This document shows, piece by piece, positions 1 through 17,104 of a DNA stretch of 64,000 nt. Positions within the stretch are counted from its first letter, which is position 1, and the number at the start of each line of letters is the position of its first letter. Made by a program: the position numbers and the translations under genes. Source of the DNA: Citrus sinensis (taxonomy: Eukaryota > Streptophyta > Magnoliopsida > Sapindales > Rutaceae); the NCBI RefSeq assembly GCF_022201045.2, contig NC_068559.1:23815501-23879500 (forward strand). Direction: 5' to 3'. The notes under the pieces are model-generated. The model was not told the DNA's origin and searched no databases. It saw only the letters and a list, made by a program, of their open reading frames with translations.

Positions 1-93
1 AGGTAGCCAAAATGTTCAATTTAGGACAAATCAAAGACTCAAATTAAATTATCTGTTACATTTGTGTCTCATTTTTCTTTTCTTTGGCTACAG

Positions 94-3000
94 AGGAGTC
101 CATTGAGGACAGAACAGAACAGGAGCAACTGGAAGACAACAGCACTGATGAGCCGGAAACAAATGAAGTGCCATTTGCAGACTCACCAAGATCAGATGAG
201 ATGGGAAAGTCAATGAGAATGAAAAGAGTGGATAGCAAATTGAGTACACTCTCGGGTGGTGTGTACAATTGCCAAGGGAAGAACTTAAGAATAAAAATTC
301 CTCTTACAACGCCTTCTCGTACCATCTCAGCGGTCAGTTACTTAATTTGGGACGATTTAGTTAACCAGTCCTCTAAAAAAATTCCTGAGGGGAGTAATAG
401 GCTGCACATCAACAAAACAAAGCTGCACCATGCTGAGAAGATGATAAGAGGAGCTCTTATTGAGCTCTATAAAGGGTTGGGTTATCTCAAGACCTACAGG
501 TAACCTTTCCAATATCAAATCAAAATAATACCCTTTAGTAAATTTAGGTTAAGAGAGGGATTCTTACTTGTTCATTTTTTCTCAGGAACTTGAACATGCT
601 TGCTTTCATAAAGATTTTAAAGAAGTTTGACAAAGTAAGTTAATAAATGGTTTGCCCATTTCTCAGTAAACATTGCATTTGGTTTCGATAAATCGCTAAG
701 AAAAACCTTTTTTCCCGGTCTTTTTTCAGGTTACTGGAAAACAAGTGCTTCCCATTTATCTAAAAGTAGTAGAGAGTTCCTATTTCAATAGCTCTGATAA
801 GGTAAATAACTGAAGCGACCAAAAAAAAAAAAAATGTAGCCACAAAATAACTGAAGTGAAATATCTAGTGTATATCATGAGTAGGTTGTTAGATACATGC
901 AAGCAAGAAATTTTAATGGGACGACTGTTAAGATGTTTTCCAATTCCCACTAGCCAATACATTTCATAGCATCTGATAATGTACCGACAATGTTTAGTGG
1001 TCATTGATCCTGTAGTTTGTGTCTACAAAAAGGATTCCTTAATTCATGTGAACCAGAGTTAGATTTTCTTGTCTAATGTTCATATTGAAGTGCAAGTTTG
1101 TAAAGCAGTTAAAGTTTGCTTATTAGACCTGGAAATGACAGGTAATGAATTTAGCGGATGAAGTTGAGGAGCTATTCATCAAACACTTTGCTGACGAAAA
1201 CCGAAGAAAGGCCATGAAATATCTCAAGATTCATCAGCGTAAAGAATCACATGGTGTAACCTTCTTCATTGGTAAGTTCTAAGCAAATTTCGGTGAAAAA
1301 TGATAAAACAGAATTAAACTTCCATGATAATATATTCAAATGAACTTTTGTCCATCCTTTCAATGGAGACTTTTAAACTTGTTCGCTTTGTGGCAATAAT
1401 ATTGGTTTTAAAGCTGGAAAAAATAAAGTGGGAGCCCCCACTAGCCTTTGAAATTTGAAGGGCAGGCAGAACCTGGTTAACTTTTTTGGGTGGCATCCTG
1501 CATCACCTAAAGCTAAAAATAAAGCACAGGTCCCATATTACACATTGCAATGTTTCATTAAATTTATATCGTACAAAAGTTGAACCTTAAAAGCATCCTG
1601 CATCACCTAAAGCTAGAAATAATAGGCTTCCCACTGTGTCAAGCCATATATGTTGCATTGGCATTCACTACCTTGGTCAGTGATTTCTGTATCGTACACT
1701 TACAGCACCAAGAAATGCTACACAAAGTTATTGGATTTTCCATTTTGATATATTCGTGATCCAACTTAGGTCTGGCTGCTTGCAATCTGCTCTCAGATAT
1801 GATAGTTTCATTCAATTAAAAGATAAATCTGCAATGCATTGATATTGAACAAAAATTAATTTACTTTCGTGGAATTTAATCAGGGCTGTTCACTGGGTGC
1901 TTCATTGCTCTGCTTGCTGGATATGTGATTATGGCTCACATCACAGGAATGTACAGACCACGACCGGATACAGTCTATATGGAAACTGTCTACCCTGTTC
2001 TTAGGCAAGTCGTACTCAATTTGATCGTCTTGGCATCACATTTAGACAATGATATGGCAGCTAACGGAACCTATATTTGATATGTTGCAGCATGTTCAGC
2101 CTGTTGTTTCTACACCTCTTTCTGTATGGTTGCAACATCTTTATGTGGAAGAAGGCGCGTATAAATTATAGCTTCATCTTTGAGCTGGCCCCTACAAAGG
2201 AACTTAAGCACAGGGATGTCTTCTTGATTTGTACCACATCAATGACTGCTGTAGTTGGCGTCATGTTTGTTCATTTGTCACTCATCACAAAAGGTTATTC
2301 TTATTCCCAAGTTCAAGCAATTCCAGGCCTTTTGCTACTGGTAAATTTTCCCTTGTGGCATATTATAAGATATGAAACAAAAATCAATCATAATAATTTT
2401 CAATAATATGGCTTGCTCACAGCCAACTCTTGGATTTTTCTGTATGCGCAGATCTTCTTACTGCTGCTTGTGTGTCCCTTCAACATTTTCTATCGTTCAA
2501 GTCGTTACTGTTTCCTTCGTGTGATAAGGAACATCATTCTGTCACCTCTCTATAAGGTACTGCCATTAGACGTAGGTGTCTACTTGCTTGAAAAACCAAG
2601 CATATATCTGATTTGGGTATAGTAATGTTTCCCCAAACGTTAATCAGTTTTCTCACTAATCTTAGGTTTTGATGCTGGACTTCTTCATGGCTGATCAACT
2701 TTGCAGTCAGGTGTTTTTCATTAGCTACTTAAAGTTTCATTCGCTAATTAAGTGCCACCTTGTTGTTTGAAATGATAGAATTTTTGTTTACTTATCACCA
2801 ATATCTTCACTGACAAATTCTTTCATTACACTATAGGTACCGTTGCTTAGGAATCTGGAGTTTGTAGCTTGTTATTACATAACTGGTAGCTTCAAAACTC
2901 AGGATTACGGTTATTGCATGAGGGCCAAGCACTACAGGGATCTTGCTTATGCAGTGTCCTTCCTTCCCTATTACTGGAGAGCCATGCAGGTATTTAATAT

Positions 3001-3385
3001 TAAGCACTCTGGCCCCTTGCTTAATATTCCCTTGTTCTCAATTTGTTTTCTTGTTTAATAAATTATCACATATTCTGATAAAAGATTTTTATTAATTGCA
3101 TTTTCAGTGCGCTCGGCGCTGGTTTGATGAAGGGCAGACGAGCCACCTTATCAATCTAGGCAAATATGTGTCAGCAATGTTAGCAGCAGGAGCTAAAGTA
3201 GTTTATGAGAAAGAAAGAAGTGTTGGATGGCTGTGTCTAGTTGTGGTGGTGTCAAGTGGTGCAACAGTTTACCAATTGTATTGGGACTTTGTAAAAGACT
3301 GGGGTTTGCTTCAAGTGAATTCCAAGAATCCATGGCTAAGGAATGAATTAATGCTTCGTCGAAAGTGCATTTACTACTTCTCCAT

Positions 3386-3420
<35 letters not shown>

Positions 3421-4090
3421 TAACAAATCATATTCTCACTAATCATCAGTTGATTCACTTTCGTGATCAAGGAAAATTAGTTAATCCGACATCTCACTTC
3501 TGGATAAAAAGAACTTACCAATTGATTTTAATTGAAAATCAACTGGGGTTTTTCATATTATCAAGATAATTATGAACACATTAGACACTGATAAAAGTTA
3601 AACTCCTGAGTAATTTTCAATAGACGGTGACAAGAAAGAACTATTTGTTATATGTGTGTGTATATATATATATATATAAAGTACATATTACATGTATAGC
3701 ATTTCACTTTCAAAGCTGATTCTAAACAAAATTTTGATCATGATGCAGGGACTGAACCTCGTCCTCAGGCTTGCTTGGTTTCAGACTGTTCTGCATTCAA
3801 ATTTCGAACATGTTGATTACAGAGTTACAGGCTTATTTTTAGCAGCCCTTGAAGTCATTAGAAGAGGAATATGGAACTTTTACAGGTACTAATTCTTTAG
3901 CTAATATCCGTAATTATATGCATCCATTTGTGCACATCAACTACACGTCACAATGGCATCTCTTACAGTGGATTTAATAAACAAATGGTTTTGATGTTCC
4001 AGATTGGAGAATGAGCATCTAAATAATGCTGGCAAATTTAGAGCAGTTAAGACAGTGCCACTTCCATTTGAAATAGATGAGGAAGATTGA
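94..4090 (+). CDS. PHO1: PHO1-type phosphate exporter (SPX-EXS), 5' end outside window
   Basis: Exons read as 94-499, 586-634, 730-801, 1142-1271, 1884-2004, 2091-2340, 2452-2556, 2666-2710, 2837-2989, 3108-3386, 3749-3885 and 4003-4090. All phases join and give about 611 codons; the family is usually near 780-800 residues, so the N-terminal quarter lies upstream. The first exons encode the end of the SPX domain, including [16 protein letters not shown], whose lysines form the inositol-pyrophosphate-binding surface in this family. Next come several membrane segments (for example [16 protein letters not shown]) and the C-terminal EXS domain ([17 protein letters not shown] at the end). PHO1 proteins export phosphate from root stele cells into xylem and act at Golgi/trans-Golgi and plasma membrane. 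Which PHO1 homologue this is cannot be settled here. The intron at 2005-2090 appears to use a GC donor. Family assignment is secure. Confidence 0.95.
3387..3418. repeat. (AT)n microsatellite in PHO1 intron
   Basis: A pure TA/AT run starts directly at the splice donor after the exon ending at 3386, so the donor GT is part of the repeat. A second TG/TA run lies at about 3653-3677 in the same intron. Likely length-polymorphic. Confidence 0.9.
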
Positions 4091-4943
4091 TGCCCCATCG
4101 GCAGCAGTTGCTTACAGAATTCAATTCGAAAGAGCCAAGAATGTTGTTCAATCAAATCCTTCCAAAAAGCACCCTATCATCATTGTACAAGTTGATGCAA
4201 CAATATTAACCAAACGTCATCAACTAGGTTCTTGTTGTTTCTTGGACATTGGACAAAATGGTTCATACTTGTATACCAAATTTTAAAGAAAAAGAAATTG
4301 ATGTCATTGCAGTTGCGTTAATATCTAATTAACGCCTAACTAGGAATAATTTGTGCTTCCTGCACCTGCTTACAATCCACATTCAGTGCCATTTTTGAAT
4401 AGGACAGCCAAGATTGAGTGTCTTTTGATGGCTTCACAAAATTGAGGCAAAATGAATCTCATTTCGCATAACTAGGCCCTTTACCTTGCGCACCAAGTCA
4501 ACTCTGTTTTTTTGTTGTCGCTGCTGCCTGATTGTCTAATAAGCATTCTGGCACAAAAGCAATTCTGCAAAACTAAACCAGAACCAAGATTCATCCGGAG
4601 TCCGTATACACTGTAACATTAAATTAAGTCTTAACTATATTTTTTTTCCTTCAATGATAAAAAGGGATATTTAATGATTGTAAAATATTACATATTCCAT
4701 TCTATTTTAATATGCATATTTTGTTTTATGTATTTTTACTTACTAGTTGAAAAATTATGAATTAGATCATTTAAAGAATGAGTTGATAGACATTTTTTAA
4801 GAAATAAAATAAAAATAATATTTTTTGGGCAAACAGCAAACATAAATGAATAAATAAGTAGTACTAATAATTGCAAACAAATAAGCAAAGCTCAGACACA
4901 TTCTATAACAGAAATTTAACCGATAGCCGCCACAAAATCAGCA
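4091..4943. other. Intergenic: PHO1 3' end and DNL-protein promoter
   Basis: The first 200-300 bases are probably the PHO1 3' UTR. The rest is AT-rich and carries no convincing ORF, RNA gene or repeat. The promoter and leader of the downstream plus-strand gene must lie here; no clear TATA box was recognised. Confidence 0.6.
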
Positions 4944-7599
4944 ATGGCGGCAATAACAGCATGCAATTCCTCTCCCTCTGTATCTTCTCTTTCCACTCAC
5001 AAACCCTTGGATGTTATTCTCCGTCCAAACTCCTTCAAGCCCATTTCTTTCTCAAACTCAGCAACCCCTAATCTTATTCGCCCGCGGTATGTAAAAGCCC
5101 TGAACCCTAAAAGCCATTAAGGGTTTTTCTTTTCTATTACTTTCCACTTCTGGGTGTTCTTCAATTTCACATTTTTCATCTCAAAATATGATTTTTTTTT
5201 GTTAATTACTACTGCAAATTTGTTTTCAGGTTGAGGGTTTCTGGGGCGAAAGCAGTGGTACCAGAGCGTGCGTATAGAATATTAGCGGTTTCTGAGTCAA
5301 ATTCAGAAGCGGAATTGAGTGATTCAAATAAGGTATGTGATATAGGATTTATTAATGTAGTCTATTTAATGAGCTATAGCCTTTCAAATTGACATTCTTT
5401 TGATTATTATTAAGTTTATTAATAGTGTGATGTGTTTAGCTTGAGCTTTTCTTCTATATTGTTCGTCTTAGTTAATGTCCACGAGAAAATGAGAGTGAGT
5501 AAATATCCATATTTTGAGAGTTTGTATCTGATGGATGACCCATCACTAGACTAAACAAAGTTACTGTAAGTAAGGAGTGGCATGTTGATTTCGTGATATA
5601 GGTTACACACGAGGTGAAAATTATGATATTCAGAATAGGAGCTCTTTTCGAAATCATGATCAATTTTCCCAACTCTCTCAATTTAGTAAAGGATTGTGGG
5701 TGCCATCTAGTTTAGTTGGTGAAACCTCTTGGGCTGATATAGTAGGTCTCGGTTTTGAACCCTAATGGTGAGGAGATTTAAATATTCAGTTACCAGTCAT
5801 GCTATGTCTTATAAAAGGTCGATTCAATACTCTTAAGTGTTCCCTTCTTAGGTTTTAGGATAATCTAAATGTGATGTTAGTAAGTGAGATTGCCTGGCAG
5901 TGGGATAACTATTTCATGTCTAACAAATTTCCTGATATTCTGCTGTTGCTTGAGACCAAACAACATGTATCTTTTAATTTATTAGTGATTAAATATTTAC
6001 CTCTCTTTAACTTGTTTTTTTGTCCCACATGGCGTATATGCAGGATGCAACTATTGACATAAAATTGCCAAGGAGAAGTTTGCTTGTACAATTTACTTGT
6101 GATGGCTGTGGTGAAAGAACACAGAGACTCATAAATCGTTTGGCTTATGAACGGGGGCTTGTTTATGTACAGGTATTTTTTTCTTTTTCTAGCAGGTGTT
6201 TCATGTAATTCTTGTATTTTATTTCTTGATGATAAAAAACTTTTTTGAGTATTATTCTGTTGAATTATCTTTCAAAAGTATCTACTTTGTTTCCTATCAT
6301 ACTTGCTATTTAATAAAAATTTCTTTTACTTACTGGACATGCTGTATATATGCATTTTTATTTCTCTTCTTTGTTTGTCTTAGCATATTCATATTTGTGC
6401 CCCAATTATAACACCAACATTAATTGCGTGCACCTTTGGAAGTTTTACTTTTTATTTTCTTGAATGAATGTGTTATTTTATGCTGTTTCTTCTTGCAGTG
6501 CCTAGCTCAAATTGGATTGAGCCTTCAATATAGTAATGCGGTACCTTATAATGTAATTTCTCTTGGATAGGAATACAACATAAGCCGCATTTAGTAATAG
6601 TTTCAAATTTTGTTTCTAACACACAAATTTGAAAATTTAAACCGTAAAAATGGTTTTAGTGTTTTAAGTATCTGAGATTGTCTGGTAGCATATTCTGAGA
6701 ATAATATTTTAAAAAGTGTGGATAGGGTAAATGCATTCAAGAACATTTTGTCATAAGTACATAGTTAAAAGTGTGTAAATTTTGAAAAATGTTTCAAAAA
6801 GCTAACAAAAACTTCAATTTGGGTTTTACACTTTTGTATGTAACTAGATAGAAACATATGTACGATTTCTCAATTTTTTTTTTTAATAAATCAAACTCAT
6901 TTCCCCTATTCTTGTATTTCAAAAATGAAAAATAATACTCAAGAAATAGTAACAAACAGCGTTGCAGCTCTGATCTTTAAATCCAGAGCAGTTCTTCATT
7001 AAGCCAAGCAACTAAGGTGGCTTCGTTGGGATGTTTGTTTAGTTGCAGTCTTGCAGAGGTAAATGTTCATGAAATGACAATTTCAGCGAACTTATAGTAT
7101 ATATAATATGCATGAGTAGATGTGTGTAACCATGCCATGGACTGCTGGGGTAAATTTCATAAGTGGTTGTTATGGTGTTTGCTGAATCATTTTTGCTGGA
7201 CATCATTGTTTTCATCAACTGTGGGAGGGAATACTTAGTGCTTTTCTGTTGAAAAGTTGTTAATATACATGAGTAGATGTGTGTAATCATGCCCTGGACC
7301 GCTGGGATAAATTTCATATGTGGTTGTTATAGTGTTTGCTGAATCATTTTTGCTGGACATCATTGTTTTCATCAACTGTGGGAGGGAATACGCAAGTGCT
7401 TTTCTGTTGAAAACTTGTTTATAGTCCTCTTAGTTTATTTAAATGCTCTTTTTTTTTTTTAATTTAACAAACAAAATTTGCTTCCTAACAGTGCGCTGGA
7501 TGTCTGAGGCATCACAAATTAGTTGATAACCTTGGACTTGTGGTCGAATATGACTTGCGGGAAGAAATCAGCATGGAATCAAATACAGATCAAGTTTGA
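4944..7599 (+). CDS. DNL-type zinc finger protein, predicted organellar
   Basis: Four exons, 4944-5086, 5230-5332, 6044-6172 and 7492-7599, join in phase to a 160-residue protein. The first about 80 residues are rich in Ser, Pro, Asn and Arg with few acidic residues early on, which suggests a plastid or mitochondrial transit peptide. The core is a DNL zinc ribbon: CDGC at 101-104 and CAGC at 126-129 supply four zinc ligands, followed by LRHHKLVDNLG with the family Asp-Asn-Leu at 137-139. Relatives (yeast Zim17/Hep1, plant chloroplast HEP proteins) keep organellar Hsp70 soluble and active. The same role here is inferred from family. The start codon opens the exon and no longer upstream frame is apparent. 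Intron 2 holds a SINE-like element and intron 3 a 157-bp tandem duplication. Confidence 0.9.
5695..5830 (+). mobile_element. Probable tRNA-derived SINE fragment in intron
   Basis: Within intron 2 of the DNL gene, TAGTTTAGTTGGTGA (about 5710-5724) resembles a pol III A box and GGTTTTGAACCCT (about 5751-5763) a B box with one extra T, at tRNA-like spacing. The body continues through TATAAAAGG to about 5830. I found no convincing target-site duplication or A-tail, so the borders are approximate. It could be an old truncated SINE. Confidence 0.5.
7111..7423. repeat. 157-bp tandem duplication in DNL-gene intron 3
   Basis: Two adjacent copies (7111-7267 and 7268-about 7423) share CATGAGTAGATGTGTGTAA, a central block ending GGGAGGGAATAC, and CTTTTCTGTTGAAAA. 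They differ at only a few sites. A 92-codon reading frame across it on the minus strand is a by-product of the repeat. Confidence 0.93.
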
Positions 7600-7818
7600 T
7601 ATGTGATGATTAATTCATCTTTTGTTTTGTCTGGCTTTGATGGTTTCAAAAATTCATCTCAATTAAATATTCGCACTCATGAAATGAAAAGAAAATAAAA
7701 TACAAAAATGTAAAGAATTTAGTGGCTCCTTCATCTTTTGTTTTATTCAGTCCTACTACTACAAATTTCTGAATCGACCTTATATGGTACATAAGAAAAA
7801 TCATTCGTGAAAAAGAGT

Positions 7819-8820
7819 TTAGCCTGTGACAGCCAGCAGGATGGCAAAAGCTAATCCAGTGGTAGCCCACACTCCAGATCTTCCCCTCTGCTGGTGCAGT
7901 GCATTTGCTCCATTCTGTAAGCCAAACAAGCAAGGAAGATTATTCAGAACAATTGGATATTGACAATGAACATAACTCAAATATTAATGCTCAATTCAAG
8001 AAAAATTTTGTCATCTAGAAGTCAAGAAAAATATATTTTCTTTTTGGGTGATAAAAAACATTACCAAATTCAGAGATGGTGCCGGTGCCGGTGTTGTATC
8101 CTCGGAATCTGGTACTGTAGGTGGTGCAGGGGGGCTTGGAACAGTTGGTGCTGGAGCTGGTGCATGATGATGCCTCTTGTGCTTGTGCTTTCTTTTCTTC
8201 TTGTGCTTGGGGGGGGCAGGTGCAGGAGCTGGTGGCAGAGTAATTGGTGCTGGTGCTGGCGTTGGTGGTGCCTTTACAGGTGCAGGTGCTGGTGTTGGTG
8301 GTGCCTTTACGGGTGCAGGTGCTGGCGTTGGCGGTGCCTTAGCTGGTGCAGGTGCTGGCGGTGCTTGGGCTGGAGTTGGGGATACCTGCGGTGGTGGCAA
8401 AGCAGGTGGTGGTGTTGCTGGTGGTGGCGGCAATGCTGGTGGTTGTGATGGAGTTGAGATTGGAGGACTTTGTGGAGGTTGTGGTGGTGGAACTGATGGG
8501 CTTGTAGCCGGTGCAACTTTAGGAGATGATACAGGAGTTGTTGCAGGCGGAGGTGTTGCCGCACTTACTGGTGGCTGTGTTGGTGCTGTAGGTGTTGTTG
8601 AAGGTGGAGGGGTGGTCATAGGTGGAGGTGCTGTGGTTGTAGGTGGAGGTGTGGTTGTGGGTGGAGGTGCTGTGGTGGTTGGTGGAGGTGCTGCTGCGGT
8701 TGTTGGGGGAGGTGTAGTGGTTGGTAAATTAGAAGGTGAGGCTGCTGGTGTTTGTGCATTGGTAATGGCTATTGGAAAGATGGAGCAAACAAGAATGAGA
8801 GCCCAAAATATCGAATCCAT
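7819..8820 (-). CDS. Lysine-rich, GPI-anchored arabinogalactan protein (AGP17/18/19-like)
   Basis: Two exons, 8820-8065 and 7914-7819 (minus strand), join in phase to 283 residues. Residues 1-22 are a signal peptide (ending ITNA, mature Gln23). Residues about 24-204 are Pro/Thr/Ser/Ala-rich with PTTTPPP and three tandem KAPPTPAPAPV-like units, the kind of sequence that is hydroxylated and arabinogalactosylated. Residues 205-219 form a strongly basic Lys/His/Arg patch (KHKKKRKHKHKRHHH), diagnostic of the lysine-rich AGP subclass. A further AP-rich stretch follows. Exon 2 ends in a hydrophobic tail (GLAFAILLAVTG) expected to direct GPI anchoring, so the protein should sit outside the plasma membrane or in the wall. 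It is convergent with the DNL gene, with stops 219 bp apart. Subclass is secure; exact orthology to AGP17, 18 or 19 is not. Confidence 0.93.
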
Positions 8821-8857
8821 TTTGTTGAGATGGAAGTTGTGGGAAACAATAGCGGGT

Positions 8858-8865
8858 TATTTATA
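8858..8865 (-). promoter_or_regulatory. TATA box of the arabinogalactan protein gene
   Basis: TATAAATA on the minus strand lies only about 38 bp upstream of the ATG at 8820. With the usual 25-35 bp to the start site, the 5' leader would be about 10 nucleotides or less, which is unusually short. Confidence 0.6.
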
Positions 8866-9962
8866 CGCCATGAAGGAAAAAAGAATTTCGGAGTAAAAAA
8901 TGTTTGGTGAAATATTGGAAGGAGAGATGTAGTCATCATGATAGTATTACATCCCTTCTAATGATTTGCGAGGTGGTTATTAAATTTCTTGGGCTCTCTC
9001 ATCATATTACAGTGCTAAATTCGCAGAGATAAAATGACCAGGTCTGTGAGATTTAGTTATTCGGAGACTTCTTGCTTGAGGTGAATTTTAATAATTAATA
9101 ACAATCCAATTGACTGTTTTAAAAATAAATGCATACATGATATAAGTTTATTGTATTATTCTGCAACTGATATGGCGGTAATAGCATTGTTGGCGGTAAT
9201 AGCGTTGTCTCATTAATTGATGCATAAAATTCTCGTGGTGTTTATAACCAAGAAAGCAAGCATTTGAGTGAAATGAAAGAGTTGGGGATACAGATGTTAA
9301 TGCGAGCAACCCTTTACCTGTATTGAGAATACGATGTTGATCCTAACACAACCTAAGCATTGGTAAGCAGTCCCCATCAGACTTTATGATGGAGATCAAG
9401 TCAAGAAATCTTTGCTTTCACTCAGTTCTGCCCATTTTGCTCAATCGGGATACCGGAGTCTGGCTGTTAACAAGCTATTGCAAGGCATATTAATTGTATA
9501 CATTTTATCTATTTTGTGAAGGATAGCTCCACTATAACCATCATTCATATGTGCTCTTTCATGCCAAAACTGTGACGATCCTGTGAAATTCCCAGATACA
9601 GATTGACGTTTATTTTAGTCAGCATCAGCATTTAACTTCCGAGCAGCACAGTTGGCGAATATTTGATAAAAACAGGTCACCGAGTTTTTAACTCAATGCC
9701 CTTCCATGATCCCTGCTGATAATTGGTGCAAGGAAGTTCAAATAGAAGATGAGGAAATCAGTTGGGGTAACCGTAATTCATTCAGTTATTTCAATATCAA
9801 CGTGTTACTCCATTTTGGGTTAAATGTGAGCCATCATGTTCGGATGACAATCTGCGGTCAATGGCGTTCATGAACTTGGGAAGACTTAACTCAATTTAAT
9901 TTAAGAAAAGCTATGTCAATCCGCCCTAGAATTCTCAAATAAACTGAATGCTTTTTCACTCT
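8866..9962. other. Intergenic between AGP promoter and TADA 3' end
   Basis: The left part should hold the AGP promoter and the right part the TADA 3' UTR. A short imperfect repeat of GGCGGTAATAGC occurs near 9175-9205. No ORF, RNA gene or mobile element was recognised. Confidence 0.6.
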
Positions 9963-15182
<5,220 letters not shown>

Positions 15183-16439
15183 ACTTTATGTGTTGAGAGA
15201 GACGCTTACCTTGATTAGAGAAGTGGGCTATCGTTGGTTTTGGGAGCTGCAGCAGATGCTGAAGAGCGTCGTTTGATCCTTGCGAATCAGATTTGATCAG
15301 CTGATATAAAAATGAATATTTTATTTTGTCGAAACTGATCGGTGAAGAGTCGTTGTGTCGACTCGCTGAGTTGTTTTATTAAATGGGTTCTGGGCTGCGT
15401 CTGTAAGGAAAACATTGGGCTTTGCTTCGGAGTGATACTAAAAACACCCAGGAATTATCTGGTTACACCGATCTTAACGAGGTTGGTGGATTTAGAAAAA
15501 CCTTGGCTCTTTTAAGCTCACCCCGTGTGACATTGATTTACACCAGAGGCCCAAATTTCGAGATGGTTTATCCTCCGTTATTTTATCCCTTTCTGTTTTT
15601 TGAAGTTGCTTTCTACGTGGGTTTTGACAATGGAATAGTACGTGAGACTAGAGATCCCAATTATATGCAAAAATTTTGCCTCATATTATTTTCAAAGTTG
15701 ATTGTTGACACGGTTGGCCAGAATTGAATCGGATCCATCTTGATCCAACATAACGATTATAATAAGCACAACTCGAATATTTACTTCCACTTATTACGCT
15801 TGAAAGGACTTTGAGCTTTAACGTTTCCACCATACGTTCGTAACATGATTTGACAAATTTTACCCTTCACCAACGTATGAAGTTCAAACAAACGCGACGT
15901 CAATTCTTTTTCTAAACTCAATTATCATTTAAAACACGAATCAAAGTTTTTTTTGCTGATTGATAATTGATAATCAAGTCAACTGCATATTACAAGAGAG
16001 GAGATTGGATACATAACTATTGATTAAAAATTGAACAATTATTACCTTCTTTTATATTTTTTAACTAATCATATATATATGGTATTTTCTTTTTCTTTTT
16101 CTTTTTTTTTTTTGGTTTATATGAATTGATAAATGATCTTATTTTTAAAGAATATGTGTAGTTAACTGGGTGTGGCATTAACAAATGATAAAACAAATTT
16201 TGTTAATTTGTGATCGTAGGGCAGGTATCTTTCTCTATTGCGTATAATATCTTCGCGCGCGTGTGTGTATGTATGTATAAGATTTTAATCGAATGGGTAC
16301 CGTCACGCACTTTAATTTCTCATTGCCGAAACTATGTTGTGAGTCAATAGACTGGCCAATGAAATGATGAATAACGTCCCATCATATACTATAACATCTG
16401 CAACCACCCACATTATGTTGACACTGTCATTTATTTATA

Positions 16440-16630
16440 TATATATATTAGTAGTTTTCTTATAAAGGATTTTAAAGTGCGGAAAAGTTCGGAAAAACTT
16501 TAAAATCACACGGTTTTGAAGACTTACAGTTTTAAACTTTTAAAATCATGTGATTTAAAAGATTTTTCGTACTTTCCCACACTTTAAAATTTTTGACTGA
16601 AACATTTCTCATATATATATATATATACAC
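16440..16630. mobile_element. Palindromic MITE between two TA runs
   Basis: Left arm (about 16455-16530) and right arm (about 16543-16612) are inverted copies. TTTTAAAGTGCGGAAAAG on the left matches the complement of CTTTCCCACACTTTAAAA on the right, and AAATCACACGGTTTT pairs with the complement of AAATCATGTGATTT. TATATA runs flank both sides, so insertion into a TA-rich site is likely. Superfamily not assigned. Confidence 0.65.
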
Positions 16631-16935
16631 ACGCGCGCGCGCAGACATACTTTCATGAGAAAGCAACTCTGTTCTTGTCTTCTTCAATCCAGCGGGGGAC
16701 CAAACAATATAAATATTTATTTAAAAAAAAAAGAAAAACTAGTTTTTGTGTTTTGTTGGTATGCCGGCTGCTAACTCTTGACTCTTATGTTATATTCGCC
16801 AAGTCAAGTCTTCCGTATTGGTCTTCAAAAAAATTGAAATATTTTTTTTTGTTTAAAAAAAAAAAAGTAATATAATTTTTTACTCACTGTTTTATTTATG
16901 TAGGGTAAGGGTACCTTCCTCTGCACCCACCGCAT

Positions 16936-17048
16936 GGGGGGGGGGGGGGGGGGGGGGAGGCATCATTTTATCTGATGTTGTTAGGTTATCGACATTGAAA
17001 TTTTCTCCTTCCTTCAAAGTAGACGGCTTGATTAATTTGTGGCGTCTA

Positions 17049-17102
<54 letters not shown>
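16936..17102. repeat. 22-G homopolymer and 52-bp (AT)n run
   Basis: Twenty-two consecutive G at 16936-16957 and an uninterrupted AT repeat at 17051-17102, with about 90 bp of ordinary sequence between. Both are prone to length variation and assembly or polymerase error, so exact lengths are uncertain. Confidence 0.9.

Positions 17103-17104
<2 letters not shown>

Noticed and set aside
8177..8896. 239-codon glycine-rich plus-strand frame
   Set aside because: It is the antisense of the arabinogalactan protein; Pro codons read as Gly on the other strand. The minus strand has a signal peptide, intron and GPI tail.
15422..15727. 101-codon frame just upstream of TADA
   Set aside because: It has no domain or compositional support and lies in the TADA promoter region.
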